This document shows, in pieces, positions 48,400 to 59,526 of a DNA stretch of 64,000 nt (positions are counted from its first letter, which is position 1; every line of letters begins with the position of its first letter). A model generated the notes under the pieces. It was given only the letters and a program-made list of their open reading frames with translations. It was not told where the DNA came from and did not search any database. The stretch is from Planococcus citri (Eukaryota > Arthropoda > Insecta > Hemiptera > Pseudococcidae). The stretch is taken from assembly GCF_950023065.1 (NCBI RefSeq), contig NC_088681.1:59430836-59494835 (forward strand), written 5' to 3'. The position numbers and the translations under genes are program-made.

Positions 48400-49500
48400 T
48401 TTTGATGAAAAATCGAGACTTATTGACATTTTTTCGGCAACCAAGTAAAGATTTTGGCAATTTTTGACGAAAAAGGCAATTCTTGGAAAAATAAAACGAG
48501 CCTGACAATTTTAACAAAAGGAATGGTTTTCTGATAGTTTATGGCAAAAAAGCGAACCATTTAGACCATTTTTTAAAAAAAGAAAAAATTCAAAATTTTT
48601 CGTAGAAAAAATATTTTTAGAAATTTTGTTGAAAAGCGAGGATTTTTTTTTACAATTTTTGGCAAACAAACGAGACTGGCAATTTTAACAAAAGGCGAAT
48701 GGTTTTCTGACTGTTTCTGACAAGAAAGCGAACCATTTGAACAATTTTTTTTAAAAAAGAAAAAAATTAAAATTTCACAAAAAAACGACCATTTTTAGAA
48801 ATTTTGTTAAATGCGAGAATTTTTAAATAATTTTTGACAAACAGCAGGATTTTGACAATTTTAGCAAAAAGAATAACTTTGTGAGAATTGTTGGCAAAAA
48901 GAGATACTTTGGCAATTTCTGGCAAATACCTACCTAAGTACCTATAAGCCGAGCTTTTAAATAATTTTGAAAGAAGAAAATTTTAAGGCAAAAATGTGAT
49001 AATTTTACTAAAAATCAGCGATTTTTAAGAATAAGAAATGGAGTAAGTACATCTTTTCGCAATTTTTTTCAAAAAGTGAGATTTTGCACTTCGCAACTTA
49101 TGGAAAATTTACGTAAAAAATCGATACTTTTCAACTGCTAAAAAGCTAGAATTTTCAGCCATAGGAGGATGACTTTTGAACAATTTTTGGGGAAAAATAA
49201 AACTTCTTAGAATTTTTTGTAAAAAACCGAGAATTTTGACAATTTTGAGCCAAAACACCAAGACTGACTACTTTTGGGGAAAAGTACGAATTTTTGGCAA
49301 CTTTATTATTGGCCAAAAAATGATACTTTTTTTTGCAATAGGTATTCGTTGAAAATGGTGGACATTTTTTGGTCATTGATTTTTTGTTAGGAAAAAAAAG
49401 CGGAATTTCTAGATAATTTTTAAGTAGGGGAATTGATACTCTTCTTGATTTTTTTTTTGCGAAAAAGTGACCATTTTTGGGCAAGAAACGAGATTTGTGA
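48400..49500 (-). repeat. Degenerate 'TTGCCAAAAAGTC' array 5, inverted
   Basis: Here the reverse-complement words dominate on the + strand: GGCAATTTTTGACGAAAAAGG, GACAATTTTAACAAAAGG, CGAGATTTTGGCAA. It is therefore the same family in opposite orientation to the arrays left of it. An internal near-duplication exists: CGAGCCTGACAATTTTAACA ... AAGCGAACCATTT (48498-48563) and ACGAGACTGGCAATTTTAAC ... AAGCGAACCATTT (48669-48739). Confidence 0.75.
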
Positions 49501-51005
49501 TCGATAGTTCATTCTCATTGTAGATTTAACAAAATGATTAGTATACTTTTGCTGAAAGTGAGGAAGAGTGGGGGATAATGATGAAGCCATCGACGCATTA
49601 ATGAATAATCCAACGCGACCAAAAGGTCAACAACGATGTCCAAAAAAGCCAAGTACTTTCCCCTTCTACTTTTTTTTTTACCCTGAGTACCGTATAAGAA
49701 CGTATAAGAACGTATAAACCTATAAAATTGAAGTGCCACTGCCCCTCCCCCTATTTATAAAATGACCACTTTGTCGTGCTGATAACGACGAGGCAATTCG
49801 ACGATATAAAAAATAAGAAAGAGGACATCAGTCGATGGTTTTTGGGGAAGAAGAAGTGGTGCACGTTGCACATGTATGGTAAAGGGATTAGAAACTCGAA
49901 GGGAGGCGAGGAAGTGAGAGAGGATATTTGTAGTACGTGTCTGCGTGAATAATAATGATGATAACAGTGCCTGCAGGGGAAGCGAAGGGTGCCCATTTAA
50001 AAGCAGGGTGAATCCTATACTACTACAACTACTACGAGTAGGTATACCGATGTATTGTATGCTAAAGGTGTAGTGTTACTTTTCGTTAGGGTGTAAAATG
50101 TACTAACATACAAGGTATACCTATATATCGAACGTTTTGCCGGAATTGATGGTAGAAATTCATTGGTGGAAGAAGAAAGCCGAAGCCGAAGTGTACGTCG
50201 TTTAATATTGCATGCGCATGAATATATTTTGTGCGGCACGGCAACGATACGGTGGGCTGCTTTTAATTCGAGTATTATTAATTATTTACACGACGAAGAC
50301 CGTGTCCCGCGGTGTAATTGACTGACACAGGTATTCTGGTTGGAATGGCCAACTAGGTGAGCAAGTTTTGTGAACTTTATGGTGAAATTTTTCACTCTCG
50401 GGTGAGGAAATGTTTACTTTGGCTTTTGTGGTAGATGCGTTTGTCTTTGTGCTGGTTTGTCGTCTGATGGAATATTTGAATAAGTTTGGGTGATCGTCGA
50501 TCGAGTTCAGAGGTTAGGAAAATTCGTTGGAATTGTGGCCAACTTGATTGAAGTATCGGAATACTCCAGTGTTGTGTGGAGATACCTTGATTAAAATATT
50601 CCAGAAAACGTTATCAGATTTTGTCAAAATTAATTAAAAACAGTAGTAATTTGAAATTAGGTGCTAACTGAATCTTTCAAAGTATTGGATACAAGAATTA
50701 CTAGATTCCAGAAATATTTTGGAAATGTTTCTCAATGTAATATGGATTTTGTGCGACCTTTACCCTGGATATTTAAATTCTTCGAACGATATTCGTCATG
50801 TTTCGTACAGTTTTTGCATTATTTTGAAGATTTTATGGCATTTTGAATGATTTGTACGATTTCTGATATTAAAAAAGAGATTCCTAATGAGTTTTTTTTC
50901 TTCAAACTTTTGAGCAGTAGATTTCAAGCTTTATTACCATCATAGATAGCAGTTGAACTTTCACCAAAGGAATTTCTCGTCCTTAAGAACTTATCAAGCA
51001 AACTT
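49501..51005. other. Mixed-composition, apparently single-copy block
   Basis: Contains a short CGTATAAGAACGTATAAGAA repeat near 49691-49716, ACTACTACAACTACTACGAG near 50018-50037 and mixed DNA to 50.35 kb, then AT-rich sequence. No gene recognised. Confidence 0.4.
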
Positions 51006-51009
51006 TTTA

Positions 51010-51690
51010 AACTGGCCCTTTTTGATTTTGAAATTTTTGAGAATTAAAAAAAACGCAGGTTAATGGTGATTTTTCAGATTTTCAAAAATTTTTGTTATAC
51101 AAAAAGAACCAGGACGGATAATTATGTACTTTTTTCCAACCCCCTTCCCCCTCCCCACTTCAGAAACTTCCAGTTTTAGACCATTCTGGAGGCTCCAGCG
51201 AGTTTTCAATTTTGTCCAGGAATCTCAAATTGTTCTGGTGGCCTCAAAATGTTTAGAAAGTGGTTGTTTTCAAGTCGAGTGATTATTTTAGCACATCATA
51301 CGATCCTTTAGTTATGAAAAGTCATGAATTTTGTTCGAAACACACTTGAAAATTTTTTAAAAAGTCCATATAAAGAATTTAAAAAATGGAAATTTTGTTC
51401 AAAGAATTAGTACCTAATATGAAAAAACTGAATGTCCTAAAAATCCAATTTCAAAGTTCATTTTTTTTTTTGATTTTTGACGAATTTTGAAGATTTTTGA
51501 GAATTAAAACAAACGCAGGGCTTAATGGTGATTTTTCAGATTTTTCAAAATTTTTTCTATGCAAAAAGAACCAGGACGGACATTAATTAATTAATTATGT
51601 ATTTTTTTTCAACCCCCCTCCCCCCTCCCAACATCAGAAACTTCCAGTTTTAGGTCATTCTGGAGGCTCCAGCTGAAAAATGGCCACCCT
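51010..51690 (+). repeat. Tandem duplication of about 180 bp, offset about 460-474 bp
   Basis: AGAATTAAAA...ACGCAGG, TTAATGGTGATTTTTCAG, AAAAAGAACCAGGACGGA, a pyrimidine-rich CCCCCTCCCC stretch, CAGAAACTTCCAGTTTTAG and TCTGGAGGCTCCAGC occur in the same order at about 51040-51198 and 51500-51673. Both copies end at the GGAGGCTCCAG motif that is frequent in the 55.7-57.2-kb foldback family. Confidence 0.8.
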
Positions 51691-52440
51691 GTTCAATTTC
51701 CTCGCAGTTTCAAGTTATTTAATTTTTTTTGGGAGGGGGGGGGATATTTTCATGCGGCAAATGTGTGAAAAATCGACCATGTCAAAGTCTCGATTTTTTG
51801 TGTGGGAGTTTCGTTAGTCACTCTATTTTTGCTTCTTTTTTTTTTTGAATTTACAGATACATAAGTCAAAAATTTATTTTTGAAGTTGCGTTCCTGGAAT
51901 TCTGCTGTAACCTCCTAAAAGTAGTTAAAAGGGTGTTCCAAGAACACCAACCAGTTATTGCTGCTAAAATTCATTTTTCGTCTATTTTTTGAGCTATTTG
52001 AGATTTTTGGAGAAAGCTGAACACTGGCTGGAGGCTCTAGTGATCATGTAGAAATAAGATTCACTAGACGATGTTCTTACAAAAAAAATATATTCGCAAT
52101 TCACGTTTTTGAAAATTTGATTTTAAAAAATTCTGGAGTTTGAAAATTGGTTGTAAACTTACTTTTGTTCTGGCTTTCCTGGAATTTTATGGTAACGACC
52201 TAAAATGGTCGAGAGAATGTCCAATCGAAGCACTAACCTAAGTTTTAGATGCTAAAATTTGATTTTTGATCATTCCAGCGCAATTAAAAATTTTTGCAGA
52301 AAATTGAAAACTCACTGGAGATTCCAGAATGGCATGAATTTAGCAATTTTTGAACGGGAGAGGAATTTTTTAAAAATTTGGTTACTTGACGTTACTTTTT
52401 TATTTTAAATTTTCAAAAATATAATTTTTCCGAATTTTTG
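51691..52440. other. AT-rich non-coding sequence with foldback-family motifs
   Basis: G-run near 51730-51742; CTGGAGGCTCTAG near 52030 and CTGGAGATTCCAG near 52315 are variants of the GGAGGCTCCAG motif. TGGTTACTTGACGTTACTTTTTT near 52379-52401 belongs to the 11207-12008 transposon family. No gene. Confidence 0.45.
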
Positions 52441-52920
52441 AGTAGCTTTTTAAAAAAAACAAAAGGAGAAAATGTTGATATATCTTTCTCGTTTTATTTC
52501 AAAAATTGCTGGAAATTGTTGCTTTTCTGCGAAAAATTCCAAAAAGTCTTTCGTTTTTGTAAAAATTGCCCGAAAGCTTCGCAAAAAAACAAAACTAAAA
52601 GTTCCTTTTTTTTCAACAAGTGAAAAAAGTGAGAATTCTGAAAAAAAAAATTAAAGATTTTGACAATTTAATATACATATAGTAGCAAAATGCAAGGCTT
52701 TTTGACAACTTCTGGCAAAGAAACGAGACTTCTGGCTGATTTTCCGAAAAAATTAAGACGTTTCGACAACTATTAGCATATTGGAAAATCTTGGTAGAAA
52801 AGTGAAAATTTTCGGCAATTTTGAGCAAATAGCATGATTATTACAATGTTCGAAAAAAGCAGGTCTTCAAATTATTGGCAAAAAGTGAAGATTTTTCAAA
52901 ATTTTTGTTGAATTTTAGAA
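52441..52920. repeat. Degenerate 'TTGCCAAAAAGTC' array 6
   Basis: The left part (52495-52600) has forward-type words (AAAATTCCAAAAAGTC, AAAATTGCCCGAAAGC). The right part (52650-52920) has reverse-type words (TTTTGACAACTTCTGGCAAAG, TTTTCGGCAATTTTGAGCAAA). The switch at about 52615-52660 makes it an inverted pair of half-arrays. Confidence 0.6.
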
Positions 52921-54895
52921 TGACTGCACGCGTTCATCATTACGCTGATATTTGGGTTAATGGCCAAAATGTGTTTTGTTTTTATGCTCGATACAGCTGC
53001 GTATGAGTCAATGGAGGAAACACAGAGGGAGGGAGGGAGGGGGAGATGACTAAAACGACCAAATTAACGGTGTCAATTGCAAATTCACGTGTAATAATGT
53101 GTGGATATTTTCTGTCGCTGAGCTATACGTATACGTGCATTTGTTTTTTTTCCTGTAATTTCCAGACGTGTCGTCAATCACAGCGAATATTTCAATTATC
53201 GTATGGTGTTTTCGAGCGTGTACTTACTGATTGTAATGTTTTTATGTTACCGTTGGTTGTCATCCGGCAGATCGTTATCTAAGGTTGAATTTTCAATTAA
53301 TCGAACATTGTGTCTGTTTTTCCGTACTCTATGGTCTCATCCTCATCCTGCACTCACTCAGCATCCAGTGTATTAACCATGCACGACGAATTTGTTGGTT
53401 GACGAGCCTTCAAAATACATAGACATACCTATTACCTACATACGTCGAATAAGCGTGAAAACTACTCACGCATTCGTTTTCCGCAACGACGTTTTCTGAG
53501 CAAATAAGTCCTATTTGAGCTGATACTCGCGACTCAGCTCATGTACGATGAGAAATACACGTAAAAAATATACGCGATGCGTAGGCGTAGGTGGTATTCG
53601 TATTCGACGTGTTGGAAAATTCGAAACTGAAATACGTGATTCCCTTAACTCTTCCTCATGCTTTTCTATTTGCCGGGTGAATTTTTTATTCGATTTTTTT
53701 CCTCGATAACGACGACGAGACGACAATTCGAAAAATGAAATGAAAACGACGTTCTTGTACGCGGAACACCTCTCCATGTGTCAAGTGGTATAAAAATTCC
53801 TCTCCTCCTGCACCAGCCAGTCTAGAGTATTTTTTTCCCTCTGCTACTTAATCGAATCGATCTGCAGGAAAAACGCGCACGTATATATCGTATACGACGA
53901 CGACCAGCACCAGCGACGTATAATTCGCGAGAATTTACATATTCAATATCGAGTAATTTAATATTTTTCGATTTCGAGTGGCCGCCGAAATAAAAAAAAA
54001 AGCGAAAAAAAAATGGTACAGTTTATATTCTCTCGAGTACCGACACTTTTTTAATGGAAAAATGAAAATGAAAAAAAAAAAAGGAATGCAAACGAAAAAG
54101 AAAAAGGGAAGTCGAAGCAAAAAAATATATATAAAAGGTTAAATAGTTAAACAGCTTTGTTACTAATTTCTACCGCAAACGTGGGTCGCATTTTAATTAC
54201 ATGCTAATAAAGTAATTAAAAATAAAGCGAATAACTCTCGGGTTCTCGTGTATAGTAAGATACTAGTACGAGTATAATACACGAACAAAACGTATACAGA
54301 GAGAAACAGAGATACGAAACGGGAAAGAAAGAGACGACCGCGCATCGTAAAGCATTTTCCTTCAATTAATCCAATTACCGCGCGCGGTGTCTCCTTTATT
54401 GAGAAGATACGCGAAGCAGAGGGTTGGACGGGACGGCGGCGGGTAGGAAATAACAATAACAACAACAGCAATATAAACTTCCAAAGACCATGGTGCGATT
54501 TCTCGTGTCGAGGTGTCTCGAGGAACGAGTGAGGAACAGGGTAAGGAAAGGACGAGTAAAAAGGTTGTTTCGTGTTAGTGTTATCTATGTATACTTACGC
54601 TTATAGAATGAAAATCTTTGGTTGGAAAAAGGGATTGAAAATTATAGACTTGGGAGTTGGTCCATTCGCTAGTATTGATTTTCGTAAGTTTGGGTAGAAA
54701 GTGTGAGAGGGGAGGAGGGGTGGATGATTTTTGTGTTTTTGGGTTCGTGTCAAATTACTGTCATTCGTATATTTTGTGGACTGGATTTTCTCAGAACAGA
54801 GGAAACATCAGGATTAGAAAGTCTATAATCATGATTTTGATATTCAAATTTATCAAGGAACCTCCGAACTCACACTCTACGATTTGAATGAAATC
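52921..54895. other. Mixed-composition, apparently single-copy block
   Basis: Includes a (GAGG)n-type run at about 53027-53044, a TATAAAA at about 53790-53796 in front of CTCCTCCTGCACCAGCCAGT, and a homeodomain-site-like zone at about 54190-54230 (TTTTAATTACATGC, AAAGTAATTAAAAA). A 12-bp palindrome ACCGCGCGCGGT lies at 54377-54388. I infer possible regulatory DNA from motif density only. Confidence 0.35.
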
Positions 54896-55257
54896 AAGCT
54901 AGACTGAAAGAGCACGTTCTAAAATTCTGTTGACCAAAATTTTAAGTAGTCGAGTTCATTTTTGGATTTTTGGCAAATTTTTGAAAATTGAAAAAATTGA
55001 AAAAAAATTTTATGGCAATTTTTAATTTTTTTCATGGAGTTTTTTTTTGCCAATTAATGTGAAACTTTTTTTTAGAAATTTTCAGCAAAAAAGTGAAGTT
55101 TATTTGCAGTTTTTTCCGTTTGTGGTAAAAATGTGAAAGCTTTGGGTAAATTTTGCTTTTCCCCCAGAAATTTTTAAAAATCTTTTTTTTTTTTTTTGAA
55201 ATGGTCGGAGTCTTGCTTTTTACCAAAAATTGCCAAAAAGTACTTTCAAATTGAAAT
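54896..55257. repeat. Dispersed-repeat flank (17.7-kb-like) plus inverted 'GCCAAAA' piece
   Basis: 'AAGCTAGACTGAAAGAGCA' then 'GTCGAGTTCATTTTTGGATTTTT' (54897-54977) parallels 17714-17790. From 55030 to 55257, reverse- and forward-type words of the TTGCCAAAAAGTC family occur, with a T-run near 55181-55197. Confidence 0.5.
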
Positions 55258-55661
55258 TTCAAATTTCAAAATGGTGCTGTAAGTGAGAGCTACCATTTAA
55301 AATTCTGAAAAAATTTCCATAGGTGTTCCTTTTGATGCTTTTTCGAAATATTCAATTTTCGAGGTGAGATTTTTTAATGATGGGTGAGCACCTCCTCCCC
55401 CAAATTAGGGCAAAACTTTCAAAAGAAATCTGGGGCATGTGATATATCGAATTCTATGTTTTTGGTGACGCTGAACTCAAATTTGACGTCGGAATTTCGA
55501 TTGGACCCCATTCACGGCCCCCAGCACCTCCCCAAATGGGGTAGAAGTTCGAAAAAAGTGTTTTGTTCGTGCGATACATAAAATAGTTTGTTTTTGGTGA
55601 CGCTGAACACGAATATGACGTCAGTCAGATTTTTGATTGGACCCATGCACGGTCTCCATAG
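55258..55661 (+). repeat. Copy 1 of the 'GACGCTGAACACGAATATGACGTCAG' repeat, about 132-bp units
   Basis: Starts with AAATGGTGCTGTAAGTGAGAG and runs through GAGCACCTCCTCCCCCAAATT and GGGGCATGTGATATATCGAAT to two units beginning TATGTTTTTGGTGACGCTGA (55455) and TTTGTTTTTGGTGACGCTGA (55587), 132 bp apart. The whole segment matches 59853-60210 in the same orientation. It is broken on the right by the inverted repeat that starts at 55662. Confidence 0.85.
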
Positions 55662-57220
55662 AGTCGGGGAGCCCGCATAAGGATCTATTGCACCCCCCCT
55701 CCTCGATCCTCTGGGACAACTTTTTTCTAAAAGGGGAAATCCTAAAGAACATTTTTAGCCCTTGTACTCAAAAAAAAATTGTCCTACTTACAAAATGACG
55801 GCCATTTTGATTGACAGAGGTCAGCAGAAATCGCAGATTTTGCGTTACAACATAGGACTTGCACAAAATTTTTCAAACCCTACAAAGGTAGATCGAAAGA
55901 TCAGGCAAAAATTTATCACCTGTCAAAATTTGAAGTGCTAAAGTGCGTTTTTCGATTTTTGGTGAATTTTTGAAAATCAAATTCACGCCAAAAATGAGGG
56001 GAAAAATCAAAATTTTAACAAATTGACCGAGGAAGCAGAAATTTGGGATATACCCTATTTTTGACATGCCGAATCAATTGGAAACTATTTCAAACCGTTT
56101 TAAGCAGTTCTGGAGCCTCCAGCAGATTTTTGAAACTCGAAATTCTCACAAAATTTCATCACATGAAGATGGAAAGCCGAAATTCATTCTGCAAACTAAT
56201 TTCAATATGCTACGAAGTCAACTGCGTGTGAATTTCAAGTCGTTTTATAGCCTCCAGCGACTTTTTGAAAACTACTGGAGCCTCCAGTAGATCTTTGAAA
56301 CTCAAAATTTCCCAAAATTTCATCAAACGGAGATGGAAAGCCGAAATTCATTCTGCAAACTAATTTCCAAACGCTACGAAGTCGACTGCTGGTGGATTTC
56401 AAGTCGTTTTGGAGCGTCCAGCGACGTTTTGAAATTGACTGGAGTCTCCACCAGATTTTTTAAACTTGAAATTTCCACTACATTTTATCAAATGGAGTTG
56501 GCAAGCTGAAATTTACTTCGCAAACTAATTTCAATTCGATATGAAGTAGACTGCATAGTGATTTCAATTAATGGTTTGCTTCCAGCTACTTTTTGGAAAT
56601 TCCAATTTTCCAGAAGCGCCATAAAACTTTTCAAAAAGTAGCTGGAGGCTCCAAAACGACTTGAAATCCACCTGCAGTCGACTTTGTAGCGCATGGAAAT
56701 TTATTTACAGAATGAATTTGGGCTTTCTAACTTCATTTTTCGAGTTCTAAAAATCTGCTGGAGGCTCCAGGTTTCCTTAAAACGGGTTGAAACAGTTACC
56801 AATCGATTTGGCATGTCGAAAATAGGGTATATCCCAAATTTCAGCTTTCTACGTCAATTTGGCACAATTTTGATTTTTTCGCCTCATTTTTGGCCTGAAT
56901 TTGATTTTCAAAAATTCACCAAAAATCGAAAAACGCACTTTAGCACTTGAAATTTTGACATGGGATGAATTTTTGTCTGATCTTTCCATCTACCTTTGTA
57001 CGGTTTGAAAAATTTTGTGCAAGTCCTATGTTGGAACGCAAAATCTGCGATTTCGGCTGACCTGTCAATCAAAATGGCCGCCATTTTGTGAGTAGGGCTA
57101 CTTTTTTTTGAGTACAAGGACTAGAAATGTTCCTTAGAATTCCCCTTTTAATAAAAAAGTTGTCCCGAAGGATCGACGGGATGGGGGGGTGCAATAGATC
57201 CTTATGTGGGCTCCCCGACT
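55662..57220. mobile_element. Near-symmetrical 1.56-kb inverted repeat (foldback element)
   Basis: The outer ends AGTCGGGGAGCCC (55662-55674) and GGGCTCCCCGACT (57208-57220) are exact reverse complements. Inverted similarity goes on inward through GGATCTATTGCACCCCCC / GGGGGGTGCAATAGATCC, ATGACGGCCATTTTGATTGACA / TGTCAATCAAAATGGCCGCC, CATAGGACTTGCACAAAATT / AATTTTGTGCAAGTCCTATG, and CTGGAGCCTCCAG (56110) / CTGGAGGCTCCAG (to 56770). The centre of symmetry is near 56441, so each arm is at least 480 and perhaps over 600 bp. The middle contains tandem units of 164-165 bp, marked by CTGGAGCCTCCAG at 56110 and 56275 and CTGGAGTCTCCAC at 56439. No transposase frame. It splits the 132-bp repeat of the preceding entry, so it is probably an insertion. 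Confidence 0.87.
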
Positions 57221-57420
57221 ACCAGCACCTTCCCAAAGAGTACCTCGAGACAATGTGAAAAGAATTGAAGCCCCTCACCCGCCCCCTGAGGGGCCGGGGG
57301 ACAAACTGATTGCGGGTTTCTTACTGATTGGGTAGGTAGACACTAGACAATGTAAAAAAAAATTGAAAAAAATCGTTGGACAGACTCAAAAACGTTGGTC
57401 GAATTGAGGTGGAATTGCCC
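57221..57420 (-). repeat. Inverted partner of 59527-59705
   Basis: GAGTACCTCGAGACAATGTG, the GC-rich CCCCTGAGGGGCCGGGGG, CAAACTGATTGCGGGTTTCTTACT and CTCAAAAACGTTGGTCGAATTGAGG here are found as reverse complements, in reverse order, at 59527-59705. Thus a segment next to the large palindrome also exists inverted 2.3 kb downstream. Confidence 0.8.
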
Positions 57421-58330
57421 AACTATACAAGTATTGTCCCTTTGAAAGAACTGGCTTTACTCTTTGGATTTTCGAGCTGAAATTTTCTTATTACCAATCA
57501 CGTGCATCGAAATTATGCTCTGGCAAGTACCCTACCTTCATATAGGTGTATTTTAAAGTGAAAATCGATCGATAATAATTAACTCGCATCGGTGACGTAA
57601 TGTCAAGCATATACGTTTACGTACCCAATACCCATGCTCATACCCACGTAAGAGAGTTGGAACGAGGCGCGAACAATTATTCGACGTTAAATTAAACGGA
57701 TCTCGCATGTGACGCGACGTGTGTACTCGTAGAATGGAGGGCGAAGGGCGAAGTGGAGAAACGACGTCCGACGTCGTCGTCGACGCTCGACGATGGGGGC
57801 AGCAGTGGCAGGGGCAGAGACGGGTACGTCGAGTGGAGAACACTGTACAAGTACACATTCGACGTTTTGCTTGGCGTAGTGTTAAAAGTTTAATTAACGT
57901 TAATTTGTATTTTACTGGTTAAACGCGAATGTAATGATTTATGCGTTACGTGTAGGTTGCACACGTTTTGTGTATGTAATACGCGAGCCCGAGCCCGCGA
58001 GCCGGAGAAGAAAAGGCGAGAAGTGGGGCGAGCGGCAGCGGGAGGTATGACCGCGGCTCCGGCGTAAAAATAAACACCGCGTAGTACGCCGAATTAACCG
58101 CGAAAGAGAAACACGTACATAGATATAATGAGTGTGAGAGAGAAACAAAGAGCGAGTATACGAGTATATATAAGAGTGTGCCACGTTAGCCAGAAATAAT
58201 AATGGATCCCCCGGGGAATGAACGAGAAGCGACGCAGCGGGCTTTTTCGGGCGAATTTGCACGATAATTGAATCGACGAAGGTCTTTGATAGATATGCGG
58301 CTATTTCTTCGTGTTGCTGGGGTACTCACG
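57421..58330. promoter_or_regulatory. CpG-rich single-copy block, candidate promoter / 5' non-coding exon
   Basis: This is the nearest non-repetitive block upstream of the coding exon and is visibly richer in CpG than its surroundings: ACGACGTCCGACGTCGTCGTCGACGC around 57761-57790, and GCGAGCCCGAGCCCGCGAGCCGG around 57982-58005. The coding exon begins at a 3' splice site, so an upstream non-coding exon must exist somewhere to the left; this block is a reasonable place to look. GGGAGGTATGACC near 58040-58052 would fit a donor. All of this is inference; no TATA/Inr pair stands out. Open frames on both strands are Arg/Ser-rich and not convincing. Confidence 0.3.
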
Positions 58331-58439
58331 GTGGCTTTGAAAAGAAAACAAATCAACTTTGAAGAATTTTTCCAAATTATGTTGAATTGATTTTTTTTTT
58401 TGGAAGCTCGAAAGATCGAAAAATTAGTTTAAAAGTGGA

Positions 58440-59205
58440 TGTTTTCCATATAAATGTAGCAGCTCAATCGCTTTTTTCGACCATTTTTGAATAATTTTTT
58501 GAAAATTATTTTGAGGTCAGAAAATACACTTTTGGATAATCGTCACTCTTAAGTCGTTCGTAAACTCCAGGAAACTTGATTTGTGTCCAGAAAAAATGAT
58601 TCCCAAAAATATAGCAGTCCAATCGTTTTTTCGACCATTTTTGAACAATTTTTTGGAGATGTTGGGCAGGGCCCAAAAAAGTACATTATTATCAGATAAG
58701 CAGATTCGAAATCGTACCCAAACTCCTGGAAATCCAGAATGAAATTAGAGAAGATGGTTCTCGAAGTTGTAGCTGCCCCATCGTCTTTTTTCACCATTTT
58801 TGGGGAAATTTTTCGAAAATTTTGGTCCCTGAAACAGCAAATCGTGCTCAAACTCTAAAAAATTCATATTATTGTGACAAGAAAAAACGATCCTCAAAAT
58901 TGTTGTGGCTCAATCGGATTTTTCGACCATTTTTGGATAGTTTTTTGAAAAACATTTTGTGGCCAAAAAATACCCTTTTGGGTACGTCGACTCGAAATCG
59001 TTTCTGAACTCTAGGAAACTCAATGTGTGACTAGAAAAGTCAGACGATTCCCAAAGTTGTGCTGCCCAATCGTTTTTTTTCAACTATTTTTGGACAATTT
59101 TTAGAAAATTTTAGACCCGAAAAACACTCTTTCGGATGCGCAGACTCGAAATATCGCCCAAACTTCCTCAACTTGTGACTACAAAATACGACCCTAGGGT
59201 ATCTA
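58440..59205 (+). repeat. Degenerate tandem repeat, about 130-160 bp units, five copies
   Basis: The anchor TCGACCATTTTTG (or TCACCATTTTTGG, TCAACTATTTTTGG) occurs at 58477, 58631, 58791, 58923 and 59080. It is preceded each time by GTAGCTGCCCAATCG-like words and followed by AATTTTTTGAAAATT...CAGAAAATACACTTTTGG and ACTCGAAATCGT..CAAACTC words. Units are strongly diverged. Confidence 0.75.
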
Positions 59206-59526
59206 ACAGGTGGTGAAAGTTCTGAAAAAGTAGTGAAAGCAGTGAAAAATTAGTGGTAGTCAAAAAGGTAGGGAAAAAATTCAAACGCTCAATAAAAACC
59301 TTCAAGTTATTTTTAAAAAGTTCATCATTTTTGATGAAATTGGCATCAGTTCATAATTTTGATTCAAATTGAAAAATACTTTGTGCACTAATTTTATTTC
59401 AATTTTTTGGCTTTGTTGACTTTTTTTTGTGTGTGAGAGGTATCGGGAAGGGGGAGGGGGGTCGAGTGAAGAGCGTTCTAAAAATTTGGTTGAAAAAATG
59501 TAGGTAGTGAAAACAGTAAGAGTCAT
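59206..59526. other. AT-rich non-coding sequence with dispersed-repeat piece
   Basis: 59215-59275 has GTGGTGAAAG / GCAGTGAAAAATTAGTGGTAG near-repeats. 59459-59505 (GGGTCGAGTGAAGAGCG...GGTTGAAAAAATGTAG) matches 18757-18798. No gene. Confidence 0.5.
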
